A program made the position numbers and the translations under genes. Positions 7,254 through 13,842 of a DNA stretch of 40,604 bases are shown here, in pieces; within the stretch, counting starts at the first letter, position 1; each line of letters opens with the position of its first letter. A model generated the notes under the pieces. It saw only the letters and a program-made list of their open reading frames with translations. It made no database searches and was not told where the DNA came from. Origin of the DNA: an uncultured Candidatus Saccharibacteria bacterium (GTDB taxonomy: Bacteria > Patescibacteriota > Saccharimonadia > Saccharimonadales > Saccharimonadaceae); contig CANEKB010000001.1 in assembly GCA_947427985.1 (NCBI GenBank), positions 1-40,604 on the forward strand, written 5' to 3'.

Positions 7254-7520
7254 GAGGTCATGGTGGCGCCATGAGAGGTTACGGAAAAATCTTTGGTAGC
7301 TACCGACTCATGGCCGTTCAGACCGTGCCACCATCTGAGCACCTCCCAATTAACTCTTATGACCAAAGTCTCTCAACGAACGTTTTGAATAAAAACGTAA
7401 AACTCTGGTCTCTAGACGAGCGCAGTATATGTTTCCGCTGCTCGCCTAGCAAGCAGCCAAGAAAATGCTCATGGCTGTTTGCTAGGTCGCTCCAGAAAGT
7501 CGCAGTTGATCTGGAGCGAT
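7254..7520 (+). ncRNA. Candidate structured RNA with at least seven stems
   Basis: The stretch between two coding regions folds into closely packed helices: GAGGT/ACCTC (7254-7258 / 7341-7345), ATGGTGGC/GCCACCAT (7260-7267 / 7327-7334), GCCATGAG/CTCATGGC (7268-7275 / 7307-7314), GACCA/TGGTC (7361-7365 / 7406-7410), ACGTTTT/AAAACGT (7380-7386 / 7392-7398), a 14-bp stem 7445-7458 / 7473-7486 with one G-U pair, and a 10-bp stem TCGCTCCAGA/TCTGGAGCGA (7487-7496 / 7510-7519). The first three form a continuous nested arm, and the last two stack directly. An 87-codon frame crosses it but has no coding features. I do not recognise the RNA class; it is too short for GOLLD or ROOL and lacks tRNA or tmRNA signatures. 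It could be a cis element for the HTH gene that follows or an independent RNA. Confidence 0.55.
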
Positions 7521-7553
7521 CTTACAGGTACTAAAAATAAGTGAGGTAAAAAA

Positions 7554-8008
7554 ATGGGCGATAAAAAAGTAAAGCTCCGTATGGGGATGCGCAATCGCAT
7601 CACCAAAGAACGCTGGGAGGCCATCAAAGACGACACCGACAAAGACTTGCCGACTGCAAAAATCGCAAAACGACACTCGGTCAGCGAAGGCACAGTCCGC
7701 AAAGTGCAAAGAAGCAAAACGTTTCACGAATACCGCTTACGCGCCGATGATCAAGTCCGCAGTCGGAATACGCCAACGGTCGTTATTGCTCCAACCAGCG
7801 GATTGCCATTTGAAGATTTCGGGCCAAAGAGATTATTTTTTCGCCCAAAAAGGTTGAGCCTGCAATCAACAATTCTCTAAGCGAACGGCTGGATCGCGAA
7901 GCTGAGCGCTCCGCAAAGTTCTTGGGCGTTGTTCTACTTGGCGTCGGCATAATTGGAGTTATCGTATTAGCTCTAGTGGTCGTAGCAATAATCGGGGGCG
8001 GCAAATGA
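7554..8008 (+). CDS. HTH-like DNA-binding protein with C-terminal membrane segment, joined by a -1 frameshift
   Basis: The frame from 7554 starts with a basic region and a helix-turn-helix-like segment, TAKIAKRHSVSEGTVRKVQ (about residues 36-54). It ends at 7880 with an atypical tail after residue 95. In the -1 frame from about 7840, through TCGCCCAAAAAGG, an open frame with no start codon continues to TGA 8006-8008 and encodes an amphipathic stretch plus a single membrane helix (FLGVVLLGVGIIGVIVLALV). Joined, they give about 151 residues: DNA-binding head, linker and membrane anchor. The crossing lies at T6 followed by A5. It may be programmed slippage, a recent mutation or a sequencing error. 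The composite stop overlaps the next ATG (ATGA), supporting the second frame as real coding sequence. Confidence 0.5.
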
Positions 8009-8166
8009 AAGCATTGGCCTATATTTCACTATTTGTTTGCGCCTTGAATATCGTTATATCTCTCGGGGTAATAGAACTGACTATATTTTGGGGAGTTGCG
8101 GCGGTCGTACCACTCACGATGATTTTTTATTGGAAATTAAAGGAAAAATATGAAAACAAAATATAA
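8005..8166 (+). CDS. Small two-helix membrane protein (53 aa)
   Basis: The ATG overlaps the TGA of the preceding frame. It encodes MKALAYISLFVCALNIVISL and a second hydrophobic segment (FWGVAAVVPLTMIFYW), then a short charged tail. It is probably a two-pass inner-membrane protein. The next gene begins 17 nt before its end. No family is recognised. Confidence 0.5.
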   Translation: MKALAYISLFVCALNIVISLGVIELTIFWGVAAVVPLTMIFYWKLKEKYENKI

Positions 8167-8386
8167 GGTAGTATTCAAAATGGCCGGCGGTACAATTCTC
8201 AAAGTCAAAGAGTTCGTCCGACCAGCCGGAGTCGTTTATTGCGCTACGCAGGATGTTCCAGACAATGCCAACGAGGTCCAAATCGAGAACCTTGAAACCA
8301 GAGGAATAGCTAGTTACGAACTTAATCATGGTCAAATCCCTCGCAAGAGTGTCGACGCTCTAAAAGCATTCGTAGGAGGCGTATGA
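8150..8386 (+). CDS. Small phage protein, unknown (78 aa)
   Basis: Begins MKTKYKVVFKMAGGTILKVKEF and is beta-rich in the first 60 residues, with a helical end. It starts inside the end of the preceding frame and stops over the start of the YopX-like gene (ATGA-type overlap), so it is part of the tightly packed early operon. AAAGGA lies a few bases upstream. Function unknown. Confidence 0.6.
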   Translation: MKTKYKVVFKMAGGTILKVKEFVRPAGVVYCATQDVPDNANEVQIENLETRGIASYELNHGQIPRKSVDALKAFVGGV

Positions 8387-8796
8387 GGGCAGACGAATTA
8401 GCGACTTTGCCTGCGAACTATATGTTTTGGGACAAAGATTTGTGTAAGTACGCCACTATTGACGATATACAACCTTTCGTGTCTATCGAGCCTAATGCTT
8501 ATGGCACGGATTTCGAGTTGCGGCTACAATGCCTCGGTAGATTCCGACGATTAGCATATACCGGCTCGAACGACAAAAATAAGCGACCAATATACGAGGG
8601 GCATATCGTAAAGGCGAGTTATAAGATTATGGGCCAAAAAATCGAGATTATTGGCGCAATCGGGTTTGAAAATGGCAGCTTTGTAATTGTTAATGGGAAA
8701 CGCGATGTAGCGGTACTATCTGCGTTTAACCCAGAAGAATTAAAAATTATTGGGAACATATTTGAAAACCCAGAATTATTGGAGACAAGTAAATGA
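8383..8796 (+). CDS. YopX-family phage protein
   Basis: A 137-residue protein with the YopX-family layout: AYTGSNDKNKRPIYEGHIV in the middle (family form 'YTGLKDKNGKEIYEGDIV'), a beta-barrel stretch, and the end IIGNIFENPELL (family form 'VIGNIYENPELL'). YopX proteins are common in phages and prophages of Gram-positive bacteria; their role is not established. The gene overlaps both neighbours by 4 nt, so all three are translationally coupled. The N-terminal FWDKDLCKYATI also follows the family pattern. Confidence 0.7.
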   Translation: MRADELATLPANYMFWDKDLCKYATIDDIQPFVSIEPNAYGTDFELRLQCLGRFRRLAYTGSNDKNKRPIYEGHIVKASYKIMGQKIEIIGAIGFENGSFVIVNGKRDVAVLSAFNPEELKIIGNIFENPELLETSK

Positions 8797-9296
8797 GAAT
8801 AATGGTGCTTTGCGATATTGACGGTGTATTGGCTAATTGTACGCATCGGCTACATTACGCCCTTAAAGAGAAAAATTTCGATAAGTACTACGATGATGAA
8901 GAAGTGGCCAAAGACACCCTGATATTTCCTGGCTATGAGTTGATAGATCTTTTTCGCAGGTCCGGTGCGGAGATTCATTTTGTAACTAGCAGAAATGAGC
9001 GGTGCCGTGAAGCAACGGCGAAGTGGTTACGCGAAGAAGCGTTGATTAAAAGCAGCATCGTAGCCATGCGCAACGAGAACGATTTTCGGCCATCACCGAT
9101 TGTTAAGGTGGAGCTTATTCAAGAACTTTTTGATGAACTTGCTAAACGTAATGCTGGATTCTTGACTACGCAAGACATGCACTCCACCTATTTTATAGAC
9201 GATGACCCAGCCAACGTAAAAACGGTTTGTGAGGCATACCCCAGCATTACTGGAATTGTGTTCGGAATAGAAAGGATGGAGAAAGAACAAAAATGA
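8793..9296 (+). CDS. HAD-superfamily phosphatase
   Basis: A 167-residue HAD protein. Motif I is DIDGV with nucleophile D8 and acid/base D10; motif II is TSR near residue 65; motif IV is FIDDDPANV near 142-150. The pattern resembles the phosphatase half of phage polynucleotide kinase and acid-phosphatase-type HADs, so it may remove 3'-phosphates from DNA or RNA ends or dephosphorylate nucleotides. The insertion between motifs is short. No kinase domain is attached. It overlaps both neighbours by 4 nt within the early operon. The substrate is not determined. Confidence 0.78.
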   Translation: MRIMVLCDIDGVLANCTHRLHYALKEKNFDKYYDDEEVAKDTLIFPGYELIDLFRRSGAEIHFVTSRNERCREATAKWLREEALIKSSIVAMRNENDFRPSPIVKVELIQELFDELAKRNAGFLTTQDMHSTYFIDDDPANVKTVCEAYPSITGIVFGIERMEKEQK

Positions 9297-9436
9297 GAAT
9301 CACTATTCAACAGCGACCAAACAGATTTTGGTTTATTCTAGCTTTCACTATCGCCTGTGTAATTTTGATATTAACCAGCCATCCTGCCTGGGCTGCGGCT
9401 TTCTTTATTATGCTTGTGCTAATGTTTTCTGACTGA
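9293..9436 (+). CDS. Small single-helix membrane protein (47 aa)
   Basis: Starts within the stop of the HAD gene (ATGA). After a short basic N-terminus (MRITIQQRPNRF) it is hydrophobic almost to the end, with a central HPAW. It probably spans the membrane once or twice. No family recognised. Confidence 0.5.
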   Translation: MRITIQQRPNRFWFILAFTIACVILILTSHPAWAAAFFIMLVLMFSD

Positions 9437-9439
9437 AAA

Positions 9440-9470
9440 TATGCTGAAAACATACTGAAATTTCAGCATA
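9440..9470. repeat. 10-bp inverted repeat with internal palindrome
   Basis: TATGCTGAAA (9440-9449) is inverted as TTTCAGCATA (9461-9470), with CTGAAATTTCAG as a perfect 12-bp palindrome nested at its right side. The gap lies between two genes, just before the methyltransferase ribosome-binding site (AAGGAGG). It looks like an operator or a transcript hairpin. Confidence 0.5.
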
Positions 9471-9494
9471 CAAAGTCAAGAACAAGGAGGAAAA

Positions 9495-10049
9495 ATGACA
9501 AATAACCAAGTTTATTACACGAACGGAGGTGGCGACGAACAATACACGCCAGCAAAAACGGTAGAGCTTCTACTACCACATATTCAACACCTAAAAAATA
9601 AAGTAATCTGGTGCCCTTTTGATCGCAAAGATAGTCAGTTTGTTAGAGTGCTTACGGAAAATGGATTTAATGTCATCTATTCGCATATAGATTATGGCCA
9701 AGATTTTTTCACTTATGAGCCGGAAGCATGGGACGTAATTATTTCTAATCCACCATACACAAACAAGCGCCGTTATTGGGAGAGATGCCTAGCGCTCGGC
9801 AAGCCGTTTGCGCTATTACTACCAATCAACATATTAAGCGATTCGGTAATTAACGTCTCACTAAGAGAGAGAGAGAGAGAGAGACGGCTACGCGCCGCAG
9901 CTCCAACTGCTCATCCCATCCCGAAGGACGCGATTTTACAATGCGAAAACCGGAGAGATTGGCAAAAGTCCAACTTTCAAGGCAGCATATTTTGCTATTG
10001 GGGTATTCAAACAACAGATTATTCTCGCAGATTTAGAGAAATAGGATAG
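9495..10049 (+). CDS. Phage adenine-specific DNA methyltransferase, tail out of frame (phase-variable candidate)
   Basis: The first 120 residues match small phage N6-adenine methyltransferases: NGGGDEQYTP near the start, KVIWCPFD in place of the usual FxGxG cofactor loop, and the catalytic IISNPPYTNKR (NPPY near residue 91). The frame then enters a (AG)10 tract (9864-9883), read as RERERER, and continues as an unrelated tail to 10049. In the +1 frame after the tract the DNA encodes LQLLIPSRRTRFY ... SPTFKAAYFAIGVF and stops at 10042-10044; this is the family's normal C-terminal end. Gaining one AG unit or losing two would restore it. The allele seen is therefore probably OFF or altered. AAGGAGG precedes the ATG. 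The enzyme would methylate phage or host DNA, perhaps to escape restriction. Confidence 0.75.
   Translation: MTNNQVYYTNGGGDEQYTPAKTVELLLPHIQHLKNKVIWCPFDRKDSQFVRVLTENGFNVIYSHIDYGQDFFTYEPEAWDVIISNPPYTNKRRYWERCLALGKPFALLLPINILSDSVINVSLRERERERRLRAAAPTAHPIPKDAILQCENRRDWQKSNFQGSIFCYWGIQTTDYSRRFREIG
9864..9884 (+). repeat. (AG)10 simple sequence repeat inside the methyltransferase gene
   Basis: Ten AG units followed by a final A, within a coding region. Changes of one or two units move the downstream frame. It is the longest dinucleotide tract I noticed in the window. Confidence 0.95.
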
Positions 10050-10059
10050 AGGTAAAAAT

Positions 10060-10221
10060 ATGAAAGAAATCAAATTCACACGAAAAAAGACCGGAGAGGT
10101 TTACACGTTCTTTTCTAGCCGCGAAGAGCATATCGTTTTGAAAGACGCAGAAGGTCGGCAACACCATATGCGTATTGACGAACTAGCTCGCGACTTCGAT
10201 TGTTCGGAGGAAGAGAAATGA
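10060..10221 (+). CDS. Small phage protein, unknown (53 aa)
   Basis: Encodes MKEIKFTRKKTGEVYTFF ... CSEEEK. It looks like a small beta-rich domain with a helical end. It begins about 16 nt after the restored-frame stop of the methyltransferase and overlaps the next ATG by 4 nt (ATGA). No family recognised. Confidence 0.55.
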   Translation: MKEIKFTRKKTGEVYTFFSSREEHIVLKDAEGRQHHMRIDELARDFDCSEEEK

Positions 10222-10583
10222 GCGGGGGGCATTTTAATTACTTCCACGACAAGATCACGCAAGACATCTTTGGCTGGAATATAGACGCTGACTACAACCT
10301 TGGAGCCGAAGAACAGAAGAAGGGTGCCGTGTTGGCACGCGCTATGAACCCATTAAATGATGTGGAATTATCAGAAATGTTGTACGATTTAGCGTGCGTG
10401 TTGAAGGCTCACGATTGGTGGAGGAGTGGTGATTGCGGTGTGGAGTGCTATAACAAGGCTAAACGATACTTCAAAGAAAAATGGTTTGGCAAAACACAAA
10501 AGCAACGCATAGAAGCACAAGTTAATAAAGCAGTTGAGCAGTTCAGGCAAGATGTAGGTGAAATGTTTGAGAATGAGGAATAA
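10218..10583 (+). CDS. Conserved phage protein of the 'MSGGHFNY' type
   Basis: I choose the ATG at 10218 (ATGA overlap, GGAGGAAG upstream) over the in-frame TTG at 10200, because the resulting start MSGGHFNYFHDKI is a widespread phage hypothetical-protein start. The 121 residues are mostly helical, with HDWWRSGDCG in the middle and a coiled, charged C-terminus. Its function is unknown in the family. It lies among small early genes between the methyltransferase and the RusA resolvase. Confidence 0.65.
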   Translation: MSGGHFNYFHDKITQDIFGWNIDADYNLGAEEQKKGAVLARAMNPLNDVELSEMLYDLACVLKAHDWWRSGDCGVECYNKAKRYFKEKWFGKTQKQRIEAQVNKAVEQFRQDVGEMFENEE

Positions 10584-10585
10584 GG

Positions 10586-10738
10586 ATGAGCAAATACGGA
10601 TTTTTATCAGATGATGGCAGGATCTTTTTAACGCGCTGCCCAAAGTGCGAAAAGGAAAATTGGGCGATGGCTGTGGCCTCTGGACAATGCTGTTGGTGTG
10701 GCCATAAGGCGGAGAGGAACGAGTTGGATGAGCAGTGA
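10586..10738 (+). CDS. Small zinc-ribbon protein (50 aa)
   Basis: Encodes two cysteine pairs, CPKC near residue 18 and CCWCGH near 39, the spacing of a rubredoxin-like zinc ribbon. AAGG lies just before the ATG, 3 nt after the previous stop. Such mini zinc ribbons in phages may bind nucleic acid or host RNA polymerase; no specific role can be assigned. Confidence 0.6.
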   Translation: MSKYGFLSDDGRIFLTRCPKCEKENWAMAVASGQCCWCGHKAERNELDEQ

Positions 10739-10922
10739 AACACCAGCATACATAACCGCCATCCACAAAACTCGCCGCAAAGGCACTCGCCTAAAATGGC
10801 GAGATGCTATGTGGTATAAAAATTATTTTCCGGATGGAACACATGGCGTAAGGTTTATGGGCACCGTTGCCATTTTAAGAGGCGATAAATACGAGATTTT
10901 GCGAAAAGGACAGGAGGAATAA
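10728..10922 (+). CDS. Small basic phage protein, unknown (64 aa)
   Basis: The ATG at 10728 lies inside the end of the zinc-ribbon gene and gives MSSETPAYITAIHKTRRKG. The protein is basic and rich in aromatic residues (KWRDAMWYKNYF). An in-frame TTG at 10698 would add 10 residues but overlaps the upstream gene more deeply. Its TAA shares a base with the next ATG (TAATG). No family recognised. Confidence 0.55.
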   Translation: MSSETPAYITAIHKTRRKGTRLKWRDAMWYKNYFPDGTHGVRFMGTVAILRGDKYEILRKGQEE

Positions 10923-11311
10923 TGAAGAAGATCGAATTGACCTATTATGGTATGGTCATATCTAAGAAAAACACGAAGCGAATTATTAAAAACGCAAAAA
11001 CCGGTAAGCCTATGATGATCTCCAATAAGGCAGCATTGGCAAATGAGCATGATATGGTTGACCAATTTAGTGTCCAAACGCTCGGACAAAAGAAGCCCAT
11101 AGAAAACTGTAGGATTTCAATCGTGATTTACGAGCCAAACCTACAACGCAGAGACCTAGACAACCAAGCCACTTCAATTCTTGACGCCTTAACTAAATCA
11201 GAAGTAATCAAAGATGATTCTATAAAGTGCGTCAAAGAGCTAAATGTTCGGCTAGGTGGAGTAGATAGAGCGGATCCTAGAGCAATAGTAAACATAACAG
11301 AGGTAGGATAG
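10922..11311 (+). CDS. rusA: RusA-like Holliday junction resolvase
   Basis: A 129-residue protein with the RusA core: RRDLDNQATSILDALTKSEV followed by IKDDS. D78, D80 and D98-D99 supply the metal-binding aspartates, and N81 is conserved. RusA dimers cut four-way DNA junctions with Mg2+. In a phage this debranches DNA before packaging, which fits its place just ahead of the terminase genes. The start overlaps the preceding TAA by one base and AGGAGG lies upstream. The length matches RusA proteins (about 120-140). Confidence 0.85.
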   Translation: MKKIELTYYGMVISKKNTKRIIKNAKTGKPMMISNKAALANEHDMVDQFSVQTLGQKKPIENCRISIVIYEPNLQRRDLDNQATSILDALTKSEVIKDDSIKCVKELNVRLGGVDRADPRAIVNITEVG

Positions 11312-11493
11312 TGGACAGTCATCAAAAACAACGAGCACTTAATATAGTCACCGGCATTATACAAAATATGATGGATTCCGGCGACATTAACTTTACAATT
11401 TGGTTCGAAGTTAACAATATCGGCACACTAACAATAACAGTGGATTCGCTAAAAGAGCAGACAGCTGTTAAGGTAGAAAGGAGAGATAAATGA
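11311..11493 (+). CDS. Small phage protein, unknown (60 aa, GTG start)
   Basis: The GTG shares its first G with the TAG of the RusA gene, so it is read by re-initiation. The protein begins with a helix (QKQRALNIVTGIIQNMM) and continues as beta strands (TIWFEVNNIGTLTITVD). Its TGA overlaps the next ATG (ATGA). No family recognised. Confidence 0.5.
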   Translation: MDSHQKQRALNIVTGIIQNMMDSGDINFTIWFEVNNIGTLTITVDSLKEQTAVKVERRDK

Positions 11494-11921
11494 CAACCAG
11501 AAAAGCAGTCAAGCAACGCGGCCCACGCAAGCAGAACCCCAAGTCAAAGGCGAATCTGGTGTCGCTCGCTAAGCGGCCGCCGAAAGAGCGAAAGAAAATC
11601 GCCAGCAAAGGCGGCCGAATATCGGCTAAAAAATACAGGGACGATCTAAAACTTCAGCGGATCGCTCAAATACTGCTACAATCCGAGCTCCCGGAAGGTA
11701 AATTAAAAGAGCAACTTATTGAGGCTGGGATTAGTCCAGAAAACGCCACTCACGGCGCCGGGATGCTTATGGCATTGACTGATAGAGTTTTGACCACGGG
11801 TGACGTCCGCGCCTTTGAGGCAATTCGCGATACGGCTGGAGAAAAGCCGGGGCCAGATACAAACGTGAACTTTAACATTAACAAGGCTAATTTTGGAGGA
11901 GAGTTTGTCGATAATGGCTAA
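11490..11921 (+). CDS. Terminase small subunit-like protein
   Basis: A 143-residue protein directly ahead of the terminase large subunit. The basic N-terminus leads into NLVSLAKRPPKERKKIASKGGRISAKK, a pattern shared with small terminase proteins of many phages ('...RTPEE..EIARKGG..SG'). A helical middle follows (about 50-110), then a Gly/Asn-rich tail. Small terminase recognises the packaging site and stimulates the ATPase. The call rests mainly on the KGG motif and position. Its 3' end overlaps the ATPase gene by 8 nt. Confidence 0.65.
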   Translation: MTTRKAVKQRGPRKQNPKSKANLVSLAKRPPKERKKIASKGGRISAKKYRDDLKLQRIAQILLQSELPEGKLKEQLIEAGISPENATHGAGMLMALTDRVLTTGDVRAFEAIRDTAGEKPGPDTNVNFNINKANFGGEFVDNG

Positions 11922-12912
11922 AATTGATTATAAAGGATTCATTGAAAAATACTTCACTATTACAACAATCAGCGGCGAAATAGTGCCAATGAAGCTTAAT
12001 AACATTCAGAGTTATTATTATGATCTTTTGCTTAGAGATTATGGCAGTACCTTATCTCCAATCCGAGAGAACATTCTCAAATCACGACGTTTCGGCTTTT
12101 CTTCACTAATCGATGCGATGTTTTGTGTAGATTTTATTCTAGGTGAGATAGGACTTACTAACCAGGCTAATGCTTCAGTTTATTCATTTAGACAGAAAGA
12201 CACAGAAGAACTGTTTAAGCGTGTAAATCAATTCATCAACTCTTACTTACTTGCGACCATAGAAAAAGACTACCGCAACCCAGCTGATCGCGAAATAATT
12301 CCAGAGCTTCGTTCGAGCTTTCTCAATAAAGATGTTGGAGGGACTATCATAGAAGGCAAAAATGGCTCAGTTTACGATTGTTTGACGGCTGGTGCCAAGG
12401 TGGCTGGTCGTGGTGGCACAAGACAAAACATCCACTGGTCAGAGGTGGCATTTTATAACAATACTGAGACCTTAAATGCACGAGAGTTGGTTATTGGAGC
12501 AGAAAAGCAGGTGTCAGATGGCATTGGCAAAATTTTTAGAGAAACGACTGGCAATATCGCAGACAATTTCTTTGCTGAAGAATATCAGGCCGGTAAAGAT
12601 GGCGTAAGCCAGTTTAAGAGCCGGTTTCTAGCATGGTATCTATTCGACGAATACAAGTCTCAACCGCCAGAAAATTGGTCAATGCCAGAATACTATAACC
12701 AAATCCCCAAAATTACCAAAGAACAAGCCTATTGGCATTTTACGAAGACAAATGGACTGTCTAGCAAGCTTGAAATGCGTGAATTTCCAACAACCGACAC
12801 AGAAGCCTTTTTGCTCGGTGGCGACCCTTACTTCAATAACGATGCGTTAGTCAGATATAACGCAACAATTAAAAAACCGATTCGGGAGGCGGAATATGTT
12901 ACGGCTTTATAG
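11914..12912 (+). CDS. Terminase large subunit, ATPase part (split gene)
   Basis: A 332-residue packaging ATPase. ILKSRRFGFSS (about 54-64) is the deviant Walker A seen in many terminases; RQNIHWSEVAF (170-180) holds the Walker B end with catalytic E177; EAFLLGGDPYF near 310 is the usual transition to the nuclease domain. The frame then stops, and the nuclease is encoded by the next gene in the +1 frame. I take the ATG at 11914, with GGAGGAG upstream, rather than the TTG at 11893. It powers DNA translocation into the prohead through the portal (21226-23058). Confidence 0.85.
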   Translation: MAKIDYKGFIEKYFTITTISGEIVPMKLNNIQSYYYDLLLRDYGSTLSPIRENILKSRRFGFSSLIDAMFCVDFILGEIGLTNQANASVYSFRQKDTEELFKRVNQFINSYLLATIEKDYRNPADREIIPELRSSFLNKDVGGTIIEGKNGSVYDCLTAGAKVAGRGGTRQNIHWSEVAFYNNTETLNARELVIGAEKQVSDGIGKIFRETTGNIADNFFAEEYQAGKDGVSQFKSRFLAWYLFDEYKSQPPENWSMPEYYNQIPKITKEQAYWHFTKTNGLSSKLEMREFPTTDTEAFLLGGDPYFNNDALVRYNATIKKPIREAEYVTAL

Positions 12913-13528
12913 AGAGATAGATAGAAACGAGTTTTTTGTTGTAGCCGTAGACTGCGCACAGGGAGGAATAGATAGCAATTTTGGGCAATTCATAAGTAAA
13001 AGCAGAGCTGACATCCCGTTAGTCTTTGAGAAAAATTGCGTAGCGGCCGATATGACACCTATTATCCATCAAGCCCTTGAGTGGATCTACGACAAGACCG
13101 GGGTCCAACCAGTAGTAGCCTTCGAGCGCAATATGGGTGGAGCGAGTGAAATGAGTCGACTACAGAAGCTAAACCGGCAAGGCAAATATCGTATCTATCA
13201 AAAACGGATAGTTGGCGACGTTAGCGGTGAAGGAGTTACCGACCATCTTGGGTTTGATACGAATGCTCAGACGCGTCCACAGATCCTCGGTGATCTTAAA
13301 CAAGCAATCGACGACCAATTAATTCAGATTTATGACAAGACTACGATTGACGAACTCGGAAAGTTTATCGTTAACAAACGAGGACGAGCCGAAGCTGCAT
13401 CTAATTGTCACGATGATGCCGTAATGAGCCTCGCGATTGCATGGCAGTTGTATCAAACAGAAAACGCAGTGGTAGCTAATAGGATTATCACCAAAAGACA
13501 AAATGGCACGATTAACAATCTATTTTAG
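12896..13528 (+). CDS. Terminase large subunit, nuclease part (split gene)
   Basis: A 210-residue RNase H-like nuclease domain. VVAVDCAQGGIDSNFG gives D19 and D26, VAFERN gives E77, and CHDDAVMSLAIAW gives H172 and D173-D174, which together make up the two-metal site that cuts concatemeric DNA. It begins with an ATG 17 nt inside the ATPase gene, with GGAGG 6 nt upstream, so independent initiation is plausible. In most phages both parts form one protein of about 500-550 residues, close to the sum here. Confidence 0.85.
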   Translation: MLRLYREIDRNEFFVVAVDCAQGGIDSNFGQFISKSRADIPLVFEKNCVAADMTPIIHQALEWIYDKTGVQPVVAFERNMGGASEMSRLQKLNRQGKYRIYQKRIVGDVSGEGVTDHLGFDTNAQTRPQILGDLKQAIDDQLIQIYDKTTIDELGKFIVNKRGRAEAASNCHDDAVMSLAIAWQLYQTENAVVANRIITKRQNGTINNLF

Positions 13529-13536
13529 GAGAAACA

Positions 13537-13842
13537 ATGAGCAAAATCGAATACGGAAAAATCAAAACCACAAAAGTCGAGGGCGGTCTTACAACCCACA
13601 CCGAGACTAATATAGTTGACGGATCTGCGATCGCGCCAAAAAGAGTACGCTATGAAGAACGTGTTCGCGTTCGCAACGCAAAAGAGGAGCAGGAAGAATA
13701 TCTGAGGTTCAGCGATTTCGTACACGCAAGCCCAGACATCGACCTGCTTACACCAGAGTTTAGAATCGAATACTCAAAACTTGGCCAGAAAGGGGGCTAT
13801 TATTACGTTGTAAAGTGTTGGTCTCGTCTCGAATACGACTAG
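13537..13842 (+). CDS. Phage protein of unknown function after the terminase
   Basis: A 101-residue protein, beta-rich at the start (MSKIEYGKIKTTKVEGG) with a charged central helix (RVRNAKEEQEEYLRFSDF). AGGAG lies 7 nt before the ATG and the gap to the nuclease gene is 8 nt, so it is the last gene of the rightward operon. Its TAG at 13840-13842 interlocks with the stop of the converging late operon. No family recognised; a packaging or head accessory role would fit the position. Confidence 0.6.
   Translation: MSKIEYGKIKTTKVEGGLTTHTETNIVDGSAIAPKRVRYEERVRVRNAKEEQEEYLRFSDFVHASPDIDLLTPEFRIEYSKLGQKGGYYYVVKCWSRLEYD

Noticed and set aside
7271..7534. 87-codon frame within the structured RNA region
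   Set aside because: No family features, no ribosome-binding site, and the bases are largely used in stems.
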